NCBI GenBank assembly: GCA_013203065.1
Contig: JABMQV010000287.1
Location: 1 to 7,787, forward strand
Direction of reading: 5' to 3'
DNA: 7,787 nucleotides
Source: Desulfobacteraceae bacterium
Lineage (GTDB): Bacteria; Desulfobacterota; DSM-4660; Desulfatiglandales; Desulfatiglandaceae
Shown here: piece after piece, positions 1 through 7,787 of the stretch
Layout: each line of letters starts with the position of its first letter
How positions within the stretch are numbered: position 1 is the stretch's first letter
Translations under genes and position numbers: made by a program
Notes under the pieces: model-generated
What the model saw: only the letters and a program-made list of their open reading frames with translations
What the model was told of the DNA's origin: nothing
Databases searched by the model: none

Positions 1-146
1 AGGAGGCTGTCCGAGAATGAGATAGTTTTTTCAAGATCAAGGAAGGCGGAAATTATAACCACAGGAATACATTAAAGTATTTTGAGGATTATAATTTGAG
101 TTTGACGCAGAGATTGAGAAAAATAGCCGTTCTCGGACAGCCTCCT
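1..146. mobile_element. MITE-like fold-back element with terminal inverted repeats
   Basis: The first 17 bases (AGGAGGCTGTCCGAGAA) are repeated exactly, inverted, at 130-146. Further in, 50-58 (AAATTATAA) pairs with 89-97 at the same distance from the centre, and AATAC (66-70) pairs with GTATT (77-81) around a 6-nt loop at the exact midpoint. The whole 146 bp is therefore one long imperfect palindrome with no coding capacity. This is the architecture of a MITE or other non-autonomous element moved by a transposase supplied elsewhere. The GGCTGTC-type terminus resembles ends I recall for IS1182/IS5-type insertion sequences, but that assignment is uncertain. The left edge coincides with the window edge, so a target duplication cannot be read. 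It could also act as a hairpin terminator for the M24 gene. I am confident of the inverted repeat and less so of mobility. Confidence 0.7.
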
Positions 147-1347
147 AGCAGATAAAGACCCGTGAAGCGGTCTTGCTGAGCAGACGATGTCCTTCCTCTG
201 TTACCAAAAAGACACTCTCAATCCCGGCCGAGAACTCATTATCAAAAAGCATCTTTGGCTCAAGGGCGAGGGTCATGCCCGCCTCAAGGGGGTCCTCTCT
301 ATTTGAAGCGATAATGGGCTGCTCCACAAGCTCAAGGCCGATGCCATGCCCCACGAATGCCACCTTATACCCGGGCGGCCCGAGAAAGGTCTCGGCATAG
401 CCAAGTGATGTGGCCTTGGCGATGGATAGGTGAAAGAGGTCATCAAGGGAGATGCCTGGTTTGACCTTATCCAAGACATGATTATGTATTTCAATGGCCG
501 CCAGGCTGGCATCAAGGGCCTTTTGGGGCATGGGACCCATGGAAAACATTCGGGTCTCATCGAAGTGGTAGCCATTTAACATGGAATCGAAATCGATGAA
601 AATCGGCTCATTTGGGGCCAGTTTCTTGCTTCCTGCCCCGCAGGGAAATGCAGGTGAGGTGCCTTCTCCGCTGACAGGCGCATCCAATAGGCCCACCAGA
701 CCACCACTTCTGCCGCTCAGAATGTGCCAGGGATATCCCTCGGTCTGATAATCCCTGACCCGCAGTTTGGCCCCGTGCCCCAGTTTCCTGGCAAAGGTCT
801 CGAACATCCCTGCAAATTCCATCTCGGTATAACCCGGCCGGATGTTTTCCTCCATATATCCAAAGGTTTTGCATGAAAGTTCGGCTACCCTCTCCATCTG
901 CTCGATCTCCCATGAGGACTTTATCATCCTCACCTTGAGGATCAGGGGAGAGGCATCTACACACTTCTGATCCTGAAAAAGCCGGCAATAAAAATTGAAC
1001 TGATTTACGGGAATCACGTCGAGTTCAAGCCCCAGCGTACGGGGGAGCCGTCCATAAAAGTCCAGAATTCGATGCGGAACCTCCTTTACGGACTTGATCT
1101 CGATGATCTCTTTTATGGAAGACTCCCTCCGTGCCCTGGGCATGTATTTTTTTATGAACAAAAGGGGTTTCCCATTGGCAGGGATAAAGAGAAATCCGTT
1201 CTGGGCGGTTCCCGAAAAATAAAAGAGGTCAACACGCTGGATTACAAGGAGTCCATCTATTTCAACTTTTCTTAATTCTTCTTGGATTCTGAGGATCCGG
1301 CTCTCTATCTCGCTTGCCGGCACACGAAACTTTTCCTGTTTTTCCAT
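145..1347 (-). CDS. M24-family metallopeptidase homologue (Xaa-Pro aminopeptidase / prolidase-like)
   Basis: A 400-residue protein with the two-domain creatinase/aminopeptidase P layout: an N-terminal creatinase-like domain (about residues 13-135) and a C-terminal pita-bread M24 domain (about 150-396). Numbering is from the chosen start. All five dinuclear-metal ligands are present: Asp252 (FIDFD), Asp263 (HFDETR), His334 (VGHGIG), Glu363 (ALEP) and Glu377 (GIES). Two residues usually conserved in active family members are changed: the His of the HE pair after GHGIGLE is Val341, and the His before the first Asp ligand aligns with Cys236 (AFPCG). It may therefore have altered chemistry or substrate, and peptidase activity should not be assumed. 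The frame is open upstream to an ATG at 1476, but the extra 43 residues are Pro-rich, unlike the family, and overlap a candidate promoter/operator, so I start at MEKQ. No strong SD is visible. The stop codon lies in the end of the fold-back element. Confidence 0.85.
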   Translation of the reverse strand: MEKQEKFRVPASEIESRILRIQEELRKVEIDGLLVIQRVDLFYFSGTAQNGFLFIPANGKPLLFIKKYMPRARRESSIKEIIEIKSVKEVPHRILDFYGRLPRTLGLELDVIPVNQFNFYCRLFQDQKCVDASPLILKVRMIKSSWEIEQMERVAELSCKTFGYMEENIRPGYTEMEFAGMFETFARKLGHGAKLRVRDYQTEGYPWHILSGRSGGLVGLLDAPVSGEGTSPAFPCGAGSKKLAPNEPIFIDFDSMLNGYHFDETRMFSMGPMPQKALDASLAAIEIHNHVLDKVKPGISLDDLFHLSIAKATSLGYAETFLGPPGYKVAFVGHGIGLELVEQPIIASNREDPLEAGMTLALEPKMLFDNEFSAGIESVFLVTEEGHRLLSKTASRVFIC

Positions 1348-1383
1348 CTGACACCGAATTTGTGTTTTTCTCCCGATGCGTTC

Positions 1384-1412
1384 ATCTAACACAGGTTTAC
1401 ACCTGTTCACAA
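1384..1412 (-). promoter_or_regulatory. Candidate promoter of the M24 gene with embedded palindromic operator
   Basis: On the minus strand, TTGTGA (1407-1412) and TTAGAT (1384-1389) are separated by 17 bases. That spacer is almost entirely the palindrome ACAGGT-TTAC-ACCTGT (1391-1406, plus-strand reading), which has two perfect 6-bp arms. A start site would fall near 1377, about 30 nt before the chosen ATG at 1347. The spacing is ideal for a sigma70-type promoter, but the hexamers match consensus only partly (about 4/6 and 3/6). The palindrome is the stronger observation. A dimeric regulator bound there would block RNA polymerase. The regulator is unknown. Confidence 0.35.
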
Positions 1413-1534
1413 TCCCTTTTCCGAATGGAAGAGAATCATTCGGCCCTGGACGAGGCTGAAACGGATACTCAAACATCAGTCACGGATTTTTTGTGGCTTG
1501 AAAAAGCTCTCCAGGTCTGGTAGGTTTCCCGCAG

Positions 1535-3956
<2,422 letters not shown>

Positions 3957-3981
3957 CCAAGAATCCGCATCCAACTTGTGC

Positions 3982-4009
3982 CCCGCAACCCACAACCTGT
4001 AACCCGAAG
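3982..4009 (+). repeat. Heptamer tandem repeat between guaB and guaA
   Basis: Four consecutive 7-nt units: CCCGCAA, CCCACAA, CCTGTAA, CCCGAAG. The last three agree with the first at 6, 5 and 5 of 7 positions. More degenerate units (AATCCGC, ATCCAAC) may extend the array leftward toward the guaB stop. It occupies most of the 65-nt gap, and nothing in the gap resembles an SD for guaA. The register is visible in the sequence. Any function is unknown. Confidence 0.6.
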
Positions 4010-4021
4010 CTACCTCAAACA

Positions 4022-5578
4022 ATGTCCAACGACCTCTACAGACAAAAAATACTGATCCTGGACTTCGGTTCCCAATACACCCAGCTCATCGCCAGACGGG
4101 TCCGGGAGACAAAGGTCTATTGCGAGATCCATCCCTTCAACATGGGGCTTGGAAAAATAAAGACCTTTTCGCCAAAAGGCATCATCCTCTCGGGGGGACC
4201 TGCCAGCGTATATGATAAGGATGCCCCCATGGCCGAGGGAGCGGTCCTGGAACTGGGGGTGCCGGTCCTGGGGATATGTTATGGGATGCAATTCCTTACG
4301 CACCTGCTTGGAGGCACTGTTGCAAGGGCTGCTGATCGAGAGTACGGAAACGCAACCATCACGATTGAGGATGATACGGACCTCTTTCATGGGCTTGGAA
4401 AGGGGGCCCCAGAGACCGTATGGATGAGCCACGGTGATCGAATCGACCGGATGCCCGAAGGATTTGAGATTTTGGCGAGGACTAAAAACAGCCCGGTCTC
4501 AGCCATGGTAGACCGTGAGCGTAAATTCTTCGGCGTCCAGTTTCATCCGGAGGTAGCCCACACGCCGGAGGGTCCAAAGATCCTGAGGAATTTTCTTTTC
4601 AGGGTATGCAGTTGCAAACCTTCTTGGACCATGACCTCCTTTGTTCGCCGGACAATCCGGGGCCTGAGAGAAAAAGTCGGTGACAGCAGGGTAATCTGCG
4701 GGTTATCGGGCGGGGTAGACTCCTCCGTAACAGCCGTCCTGCTCCATAAGGCGATCGGCAAGAACCTATCCTGCATCCTCGTAGACAATGGCCTCTTGAG
4801 GAGAGGGGAGGCTCAGGAGGTCATGGAGATCTTCCGCGGCTACATGAGTATGGATCTGCATCTGGTAGATGCCTCCCGTCACTTTATTGGCCACCTCAAA
4901 GGTGTCACGGACCCTGAGGAGAAAAGAAAGATCATTGGCAGGGAGTTCATCGCAATTTTTGAAAACAAGGCCAGGGAATTGGGTGGGGCCGAATTCTTGG
5001 CGCAGGGCACCCTGTATCCCGATGTGATTGAAAGCCTCTCCTTCAAGGGACCATCAGCGACCATCAAAAGCCATCACAATGTTGGCGGCCTTCCGGACGT
5101 TATGAAACTCAGGCTCGTTGAACCGCTCCGGGAGCTGTTCAAGGACGAGGTCAGACAGGTGGGTTTAGAGCTTGATCTTCCCAGGGAATTGGTGATGAGG
5201 CAGCCGTTTCCCGGCCCGGGCCTTGCGGTCAGAATTCTTGGGGAATTGACCGGTGAGCGGCTTGATATTCTGAGGTCTGCCGATGTGATCGTTGAGGAGG
5301 AGATCAAGAAGGCGGGTCTCTACGAAAAGGTCTGGCAGTCTTTTGCCGTGCTTCTCCCGGTGAGGACGGTGGGTGTAATGGGAGATGAGCGGACCTATGA
5401 AAATGTTGTCGCCGTCAGGGTGGTGGACAGCCTGGATGCCATGACAGCGGACTGGTCAAGGGTGCCGTATGAGGTCCTGGGAGCCATTTCCAACAGGATC
5501 ATCAACAGCGTCAACGGCGTCAACCGGGTTGTCTACGATATTTCCTCAAAACCCCCCAGTACGATCGAATGGGAATAG
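4022..5578 (+). CDS. guaA: GMP synthase (glutamine-hydrolysing)
   Basis: Converts XMP to GMP using ATP and glutamine-derived ammonia; cytoplasmic, typically a dimer. It has 518 residues (family about 510-525). The N-terminal class I glutamine amidotransferase domain (9-195) has the triad Cys86 (GICYGMQ), His175 and Glu177 (QFHPEV). The ATP pyrophosphatase domain follows, with the P-loop SGGVDSS (229-235). The C-terminal dimerisation domain (about 393-518) includes [16 protein letters not shown] and the characteristic end [11 protein letters not shown]. The frame is open back to 3830 inside guaB. I take the ATG at 4022 ([18 protein letters not shown]) because the family begins just before the [16 protein letters not shown] block and because the extra upstream residues overlap guaB and are low-quality. 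No SD precedes this ATG: the upstream stretch is the heptad repeat followed by a C/A-rich run. Initiation may be SD-independent. Confidence 0.98.
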   Translation: MSNDLYRQKILILDFGSQYTQLIARRVRETKVYCEIHPFNMGLGKIKTFSPKGIILSGGPASVYDKDAPMAEGAVLELGVPVLGICYGMQFLTHLLGGTVARAADREYGNATITIEDDTDLFHGLGKGAPETVWMSHGDRIDRMPEGFEILARTKNSPVSAMVDRERKFFGVQFHPEVAHTPEGPKILRNFLFRVCSCKPSWTMTSFVRRTIRGLREKVGDSRVICGLSGGVDSSVTAVLLHKAIGKNLSCILVDNGLLRRGEAQEVMEIFRGYMSMDLHLVDASRHFIGHLKGVTDPEEKRKIIGREFIAIFENKARELGGAEFLAQGTLYPDVIESLSFKGPSATIKSHHNVGGLPDVMKLRLVEPLRELFKDEVRQVGLELDLPRELVMRQPFPGPGLAVRILGELTGERLDILRSADVIVEEEIKKAGLYEKVWQSFAVLLPVRTVGVMGDERTYENVVAVRVVDSLDAMTADWSRVPYEVLGAISNRIINSVNGVNRVVYDISSKPPSTIEWE

Positions 5579-5597
5579 CTGGTGTCCGCCCACCGGC
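5578..5597 (+). other. Small hairpin at the guaA stop codon
   Basis: GCTGGTG (5578-5584) can pair with CACCGGC (5591-5597) around a 6-nt loop, with one G-U pair. The stem starts on the last base of the guaA stop codon. No T-run follows, so it is not a convincing intrinsic terminator. It could stabilise an mRNA end or slow readthrough into the next gene. Confidence 0.25.
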
Positions 5598-5613
5598 TTG
5601 ACCGGATTAATAT

Positions 5614-5620
5614 GAGGTGG
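5614..5620 (+). promoter_or_regulatory. Strong ribosome binding site of the MscS-like gene
   Basis: GAGGTGG sits 7 nt before the ATG at 5628, a near-ideal SD placement. It fixes the start so that the protein begins with a lysine-led signal peptide. The contrast with the SD-less guaA just upstream suggests independent translation of this gene. Confidence 0.8.
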
Positions 5621-5627
5621 CTGAGCC

Positions 5628-7286
5628 ATGAAAAAGCTGGTTGTTCTTTTTGTCCTTTTTCTGCCTTTGGTACTGCCTTCCCCTTTACTCTCTGCCGACT
5701 CTCCGGATGAACAAGGGGCGTATCAGGAGAAAATCCCCACCCTCAAATCTTTGCTGGAATCCATCATTGATGTATCCGAACAGATTACGACGACACAAAA
5801 AATCTTGCAAGGCCCCGGAGGTCTTGGCCGGGAGCAGACCCTGAGGGAAGAGATCAACAGGCTGAGTGTAAAGCTGCGGGACATGGAGGAGACCTTTGAC
5901 CAGTTGGCCACTGATGTAGGTTTTCGCGCCTTTAGAGAAAAAAAGAAAGTCGCGGTGGATTGGAACCAGGAGTTTCAGGAACTCATTGGGCCTGTATTGC
6001 GGGAAGTGAAAAAAATGACTTCCCATCCGAGGGAGCTCGAAAAACTCAGGAGTAAAATTGATATTTACCGTTCCCAACTTGAGGTGACTCGAAAGGCCAT
6101 CGAAAATCTCTCGAAGCTCCAATATTATGTCAAAAACCCCGAACTCATCAAGAAACTGAATAATCTCATGAGTATGTGGCAGGCGAGGAGGCGCGAGATC
6201 GGCACTCAGATGAATATCGCTGTCCAGCGACTTGATCAGAGGCTGGAAAAGAAGAAGTCGATTTCTGAAACGCTTCAGGAATTGCTGCAGCTTTTTTTCA
6301 AAAGCAGGGGCCGCAACGTCCTGTTCGCCCTCTTCGCCTTTGCCTTTGTGTGGGTCGCCCTTCACTACCTCCATAAGCTGATCCGTACATTCAGTCCCTT
6401 TCATAAGCGGGGTCGATCTTTCTCTGTCCGGATGTTTGACATGTCATACATTATTTTTACGGTGGTGGTGTCTCTCATGGCGCTCCTCGGGGTGCTCTAT
6501 TCCTTCGGGGACTGGGTTCTCCTGTCTCTGGCCATTATATTTATCCTGGGAGTTGGTTGGGCCTCAAAGCAGGCGCTTCCCAAGTTTTGGAACCAGGTGA
6601 CCCTCATGCTCAATTTTGGATCGGTGAGAGAAGGGGAAGTCGTCATCTACAAGGGGATGCCCTATGAAGTAGCCTCCATAAATATATACTCGGAGCTTAC
6701 CAATAGAAAACTGGGAGGTGGCTTTGTCCGTCTCCATATAAAAGATCTGGTGGAACTTCGATCACGCCCCGTGTTCGAAAACGAGCCATGGTTTCCATCA
6801 GAATGCGGTGACTGGGTACGGTTGGCAGACGGGACTTACGGAAAGGTGGTGGGCCAGACACCCGAACTGGTGGAGGTGGAACTCCTGGGGGGGGCCTTAA
6901 AAACCTACAAGACGACCGATTATCTGACCCAATCGCCCCTGAACCTCTCCACCGGTTTCAGGATTCCCGTGACCTTTGGGATTGACTACGGGCATCAGGC
7001 CATCATTACCCGTGAAATACCCGAGATCATCGAAAAGGCAGTTATTGACGGGCTCACGGCCGAGGGGTTTGGGGAGCGCATTGCAAACATCACGGTTCAA
7101 TTCAAGGAGGCAGGGGCCTCTTCACTGGATGTGGCTGTGTTGGCAGATTTCAACAAGAACGCGGCCCCCGAATACGCTGTCTTGGAAAGGGCCATCAGTC
7201 GAATCTGTGTGGACACCTGCAATTTCAACCAGTGGGTGATTCCCTTCCAGCAGGTCACTGTTCATATGGCCGAACCTGGAAATTAA
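5628..7286 (+). CDS. Divergent MscS-like membrane protein with N-terminal periplasmic coiled-coil domain
   Basis: A 552-residue inner-membrane protein. Residues 1-23 form a signal peptide (KK, hydrophobic core, LLSA before DSP). Residues 24-225 are charged, helical and coiled-coil-like, predicted periplasmic. Three hydrophobic segments follow: 229-250, about 271-292 and 294-311. The loop between the first two is Arg/Lys-rich (cytoplasmic), so the C-terminus is cytoplasmic, as in MscS. The third segment and what follows (GVGWASKQALPKFWNQVTLM to SVREGEVVIYKGMPYEV) align by eye, without gaps, with the MscS pore helix and the start of its beta-domain. A second beta-domain-like block, ECGDWVRLADGTYGKVV (392-408), comes next. 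The segment FRIPVTFGIDYGHQ (444-457) opens an MscS-type C-terminal alpha/beta domain (to about 547). The small-residue pore pattern and PN motif of classical MscS are missing. Channel activity is therefore an inference; it could be a non-conducting relative. The gene is 49 nt after guaA and possibly cotranscribed. Confidence 0.75.
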   Translation: MKKLVVLFVLFLPLVLPSPLLSADSPDEQGAYQEKIPTLKSLLESIIDVSEQITTTQKILQGPGGLGREQTLREEINRLSVKLRDMEETFDQLATDVGFRAFREKKKVAVDWNQEFQELIGPVLREVKKMTSHPRELEKLRSKIDIYRSQLEVTRKAIENLSKLQYYVKNPELIKKLNNLMSMWQARRREIGTQMNIAVQRLDQRLEKKKSISETLQELLQLFFKSRGRNVLFALFAFAFVWVALHYLHKLIRTFSPFHKRGRSFSVRMFDMSYIIFTVVVSLMALLGVLYSFGDWVLLSLAIIFILGVGWASKQALPKFWNQVTLMLNFGSVREGEVVIYKGMPYEVASINIYSELTNRKLGGGFVRLHIKDLVELRSRPVFENEPWFPSECGDWVRLADGTYGKVVGQTPELVEVELLGGALKTYKTTDYLTQSPLNLSTGFRIPVTFGIDYGHQAIITREIPEIIEKAVIDGLTAEGFGERIANITVQFKEAGASSLDVAVLADFNKNAAPEYAVLERAISRICVDTCNFNQWVIPFQQVTVHMAEPGN

Positions 7287-7316
7287 AAATCGAATATTGA
7301 AGATTGACGATTGGTA
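7280..7316 (+). repeat. Heptamer tandem repeat after the MscS-like gene
   Basis: Units of 7 nt run without interruption: AAATTAA (containing the stop codon), AAATCGA, ATATTGA, AGATTGA, CGATTGG. The consensus is NNATTGA. The period equals that of the guaB-guaA repeat, but the unit sequence differs. It is likely an intergenic low-complexity repeat of the kind scattered in some deltaproteobacterial genomes (from memory, not checked). Confidence 0.55.
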
Positions 7317-7408
7317 GGGGTCACGATAAGAATAAGTTGGTTGGCATTGCTCACTGGCGCCAGAAGCCTGCCGTGAGGTCTTTGATAGTTGAAGTGAAAT
7401 CTTGATTT
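7317..7408. other. Intergenic stretch with a 10-bp perfect palindrome and potential hairpin
   Basis: No gene is seen here. CTGGCGCCAG (7354-7363) is a perfect palindrome. Alternatively, CTCAC (7350-7354) plus GGC can pair with GCC plus GTGAG (7373-7377) to give a bulged 8-bp stem. No T-run follows, so a terminator is not supported. No convincing -35/-10 pair for the small downstream gene is seen. Confidence 0.3.
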
Positions 7409-7413
7409 GGAGG
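7409..7413 (+). promoter_or_regulatory. Ribosome binding site that sets a GTG start
   Basis: GGAGG lies 6 nt before the GTG at 7420. The same frame also offers a TTG at 7402, but that codon is upstream of this SD and has none of its own. The GTG is therefore the likely start. Confidence 0.75.
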
Positions 7414-7419
7414 AGAGAG

Positions 7420-7686
7420 GTGGATAATAAGAGGTTAGAAAATGAACTTAACATAGCGGTTCGGGAATTTCAGGAGACATTCAAGGCCTTTGAAAAGGTC
7501 GCCCAAAGGCTCATGGTCCTTATGGAATGTATGCGTCAGGAGAGACGTAAAGAATTCAAGGCCCTTTCGAGCGATACTCAGCGCCTGCATGAATTCCTGG
7601 TTCAAACAATGGATGATAGCGGCGAGATTGTTGAAAAATGTTTTGGCGTCAGATGTGTGGCCGACAGGGAGAAGATTGAAGAATAG
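7420..7686 (+). CDS. Small hypothetical helical protein
   Basis: An 88-residue protein starting (M)DNKRLENELN and ending REKIEE. I do not recognise the family. The sequence is highly charged and almost free of Gly and Pro until residue 70, so it is predicted mostly alpha-helical, with a heptad-like run of Leu/Ile/Met/Phe across about residues 5-60, suggesting a coiled-coil or helical hairpin. It has three cysteines, two of them close together near the C-terminus (CFGVRC). No signal peptide or membrane segment is seen, so it is probably cytoplasmic. A strong SD sets the GTG start. The codon pattern and the SD support a real gene. It follows the MscS-like gene by 133 nt and may have its own promoter, though none is clear. 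A role in complex with a neighbour cannot be inferred. Confidence 0.65.
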   Translation: MDNKRLENELNIAVREFQETFKAFEKVAQRLMVLMECMRQERRKEFKALSSDTQRLHEFLVQTMDDSGEIVEKCFGVRCVADREKIEE

Positions 7687-7787
7687 CAATGGTCGGGGTC
7701 TCGGGCTGGTCCAATCCGCCTCGCAAAAAATCAGGGACGCACTCTATGATCCTTTAGTGGTCGATGCCGTGTCGATCTGTTTTACAT
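7676..7787 (+). CDS. Possible 5' part of a further gene, cut by the window edge
   Basis: A frame open to the right edge reads ...GRGLGLVQSASQKIRDALYD, continuing PLVVDAVSICFT. It looks protein-like (amphipathic helix, then a beta/hydrophobic stretch), whereas both other forward frames stop in this stretch, near 7750. The start is unresolved: TTG at 7676 has a GGGAG (7667-7671) only 4 nt upstream, and GTG at 7655 has no SD. If real, it overlaps the end of the 88-residue gene. I do not recognise the family. Confidence 0.35.
   Translation, partial: MKNSNGRGLGLVQSASQKIRDALYDPLVVDAVSICFT

Noticed and set aside
1072..1275. Plus-strand open frame inside the M24 gene
   Set aside because: It is antisense to well-conserved M24 coding sequence, and its product is not protein-like. 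It is a shadow frame.
1348..1476. 43-residue N-terminal extension of the M24 protein from an ATG at 1476
   Set aside because: The stretch is Pro-rich and unlike the family N-terminus, has no SD, and covers the palindrome and candidate promoter. The creatinase-like domain begins just after the internal Met at 1347.
1498..1526. Possible sigma70 promoter TTGAAA-17-TAGGTT before the phosphatase gene
   Set aside because: The -10 is poor, and the start site would fall almost on the ATG at 1535. No better pair was found, so the promoter of the forward operon remains unidentified.
7339..7363. Sigma54-like TTGGCATTGC sequence
   Set aside because: The GG and GC elements do not have the required 10-nt spacing.
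7689..7756. Short ORF from the ATG at 7689
   Set aside because: It stops after about 22 codons, has no SD, and its composition does not look coding.

Overview
This 7.8 kb window reads as ordinary, densely coding bacterial chromosome. It holds a purine-nucleotide cluster flanked by an M24-family peptidase homologue and a divergent MscS-like membrane protein. Base composition is moderate. The SD-led genes, the 518-residue GuaA and 487-residue GuaB, and the style of the intergenic heptad repeats suggest a Gram-negative, deltaproteobacterial (Desulfobacterota-like) source. That placement is an inference from general sequence character, not from a marker gene. The signal peptide and large predicted periplasmic domain of the channel-like protein fit a diderm.

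Layout: positions 1-146 are a fold-back, MITE-like element with 17-bp perfect terminal inverted repeats. Its right end supplies the stop codon of a minus-strand M24 metallopeptidase homologue (145-1347). A divergent intergenic region (1348-1534) carries a 16-bp palindrome that may be an operator for the M24 gene. The plus-strand run follows: a Ppx/GppA-type phosphatase (1535-2500), guaB (2493-3956, overlapping the phosphatase gene by 8 nt), guaA (4022-5578), and a secreted-N-terminus MscS-like protein (5628-7286). After a gap with a heptad repeat come a small helical protein gene (7420-7686) and an open frame running off the right edge.

How the genes fit together: GuaB (IMP to XMP) and GuaA (XMP to GMP) are the two dedicated steps of guanine nucleotide synthesis. 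The upstream Ppx/GppA-family enzyme is overlapped with guaB, so it is probably translationally coupled to it. This family includes the pppGpp phosphatase GppA, so a link between guanine nucleotide synthesis and (p)ppGpp or polyphosphate turnover is plausible but unproven. The MscS-like gene is 49 nt downstream of guaA with its own strong SD and may be cotranscribed.

No clear new multi-gene system is visible. The points most worth a second look are these: the M24 protein keeps all five metal ligands but has lost two usually conserved active-site histidines; the MscS-like protein appears to carry two tandem beta-domains and an atypical pore helix; two 7-nt-period repeat arrays lie just after stop codons, one where the SD of guaA should be; and the fold-back element terminates the M24 gene.
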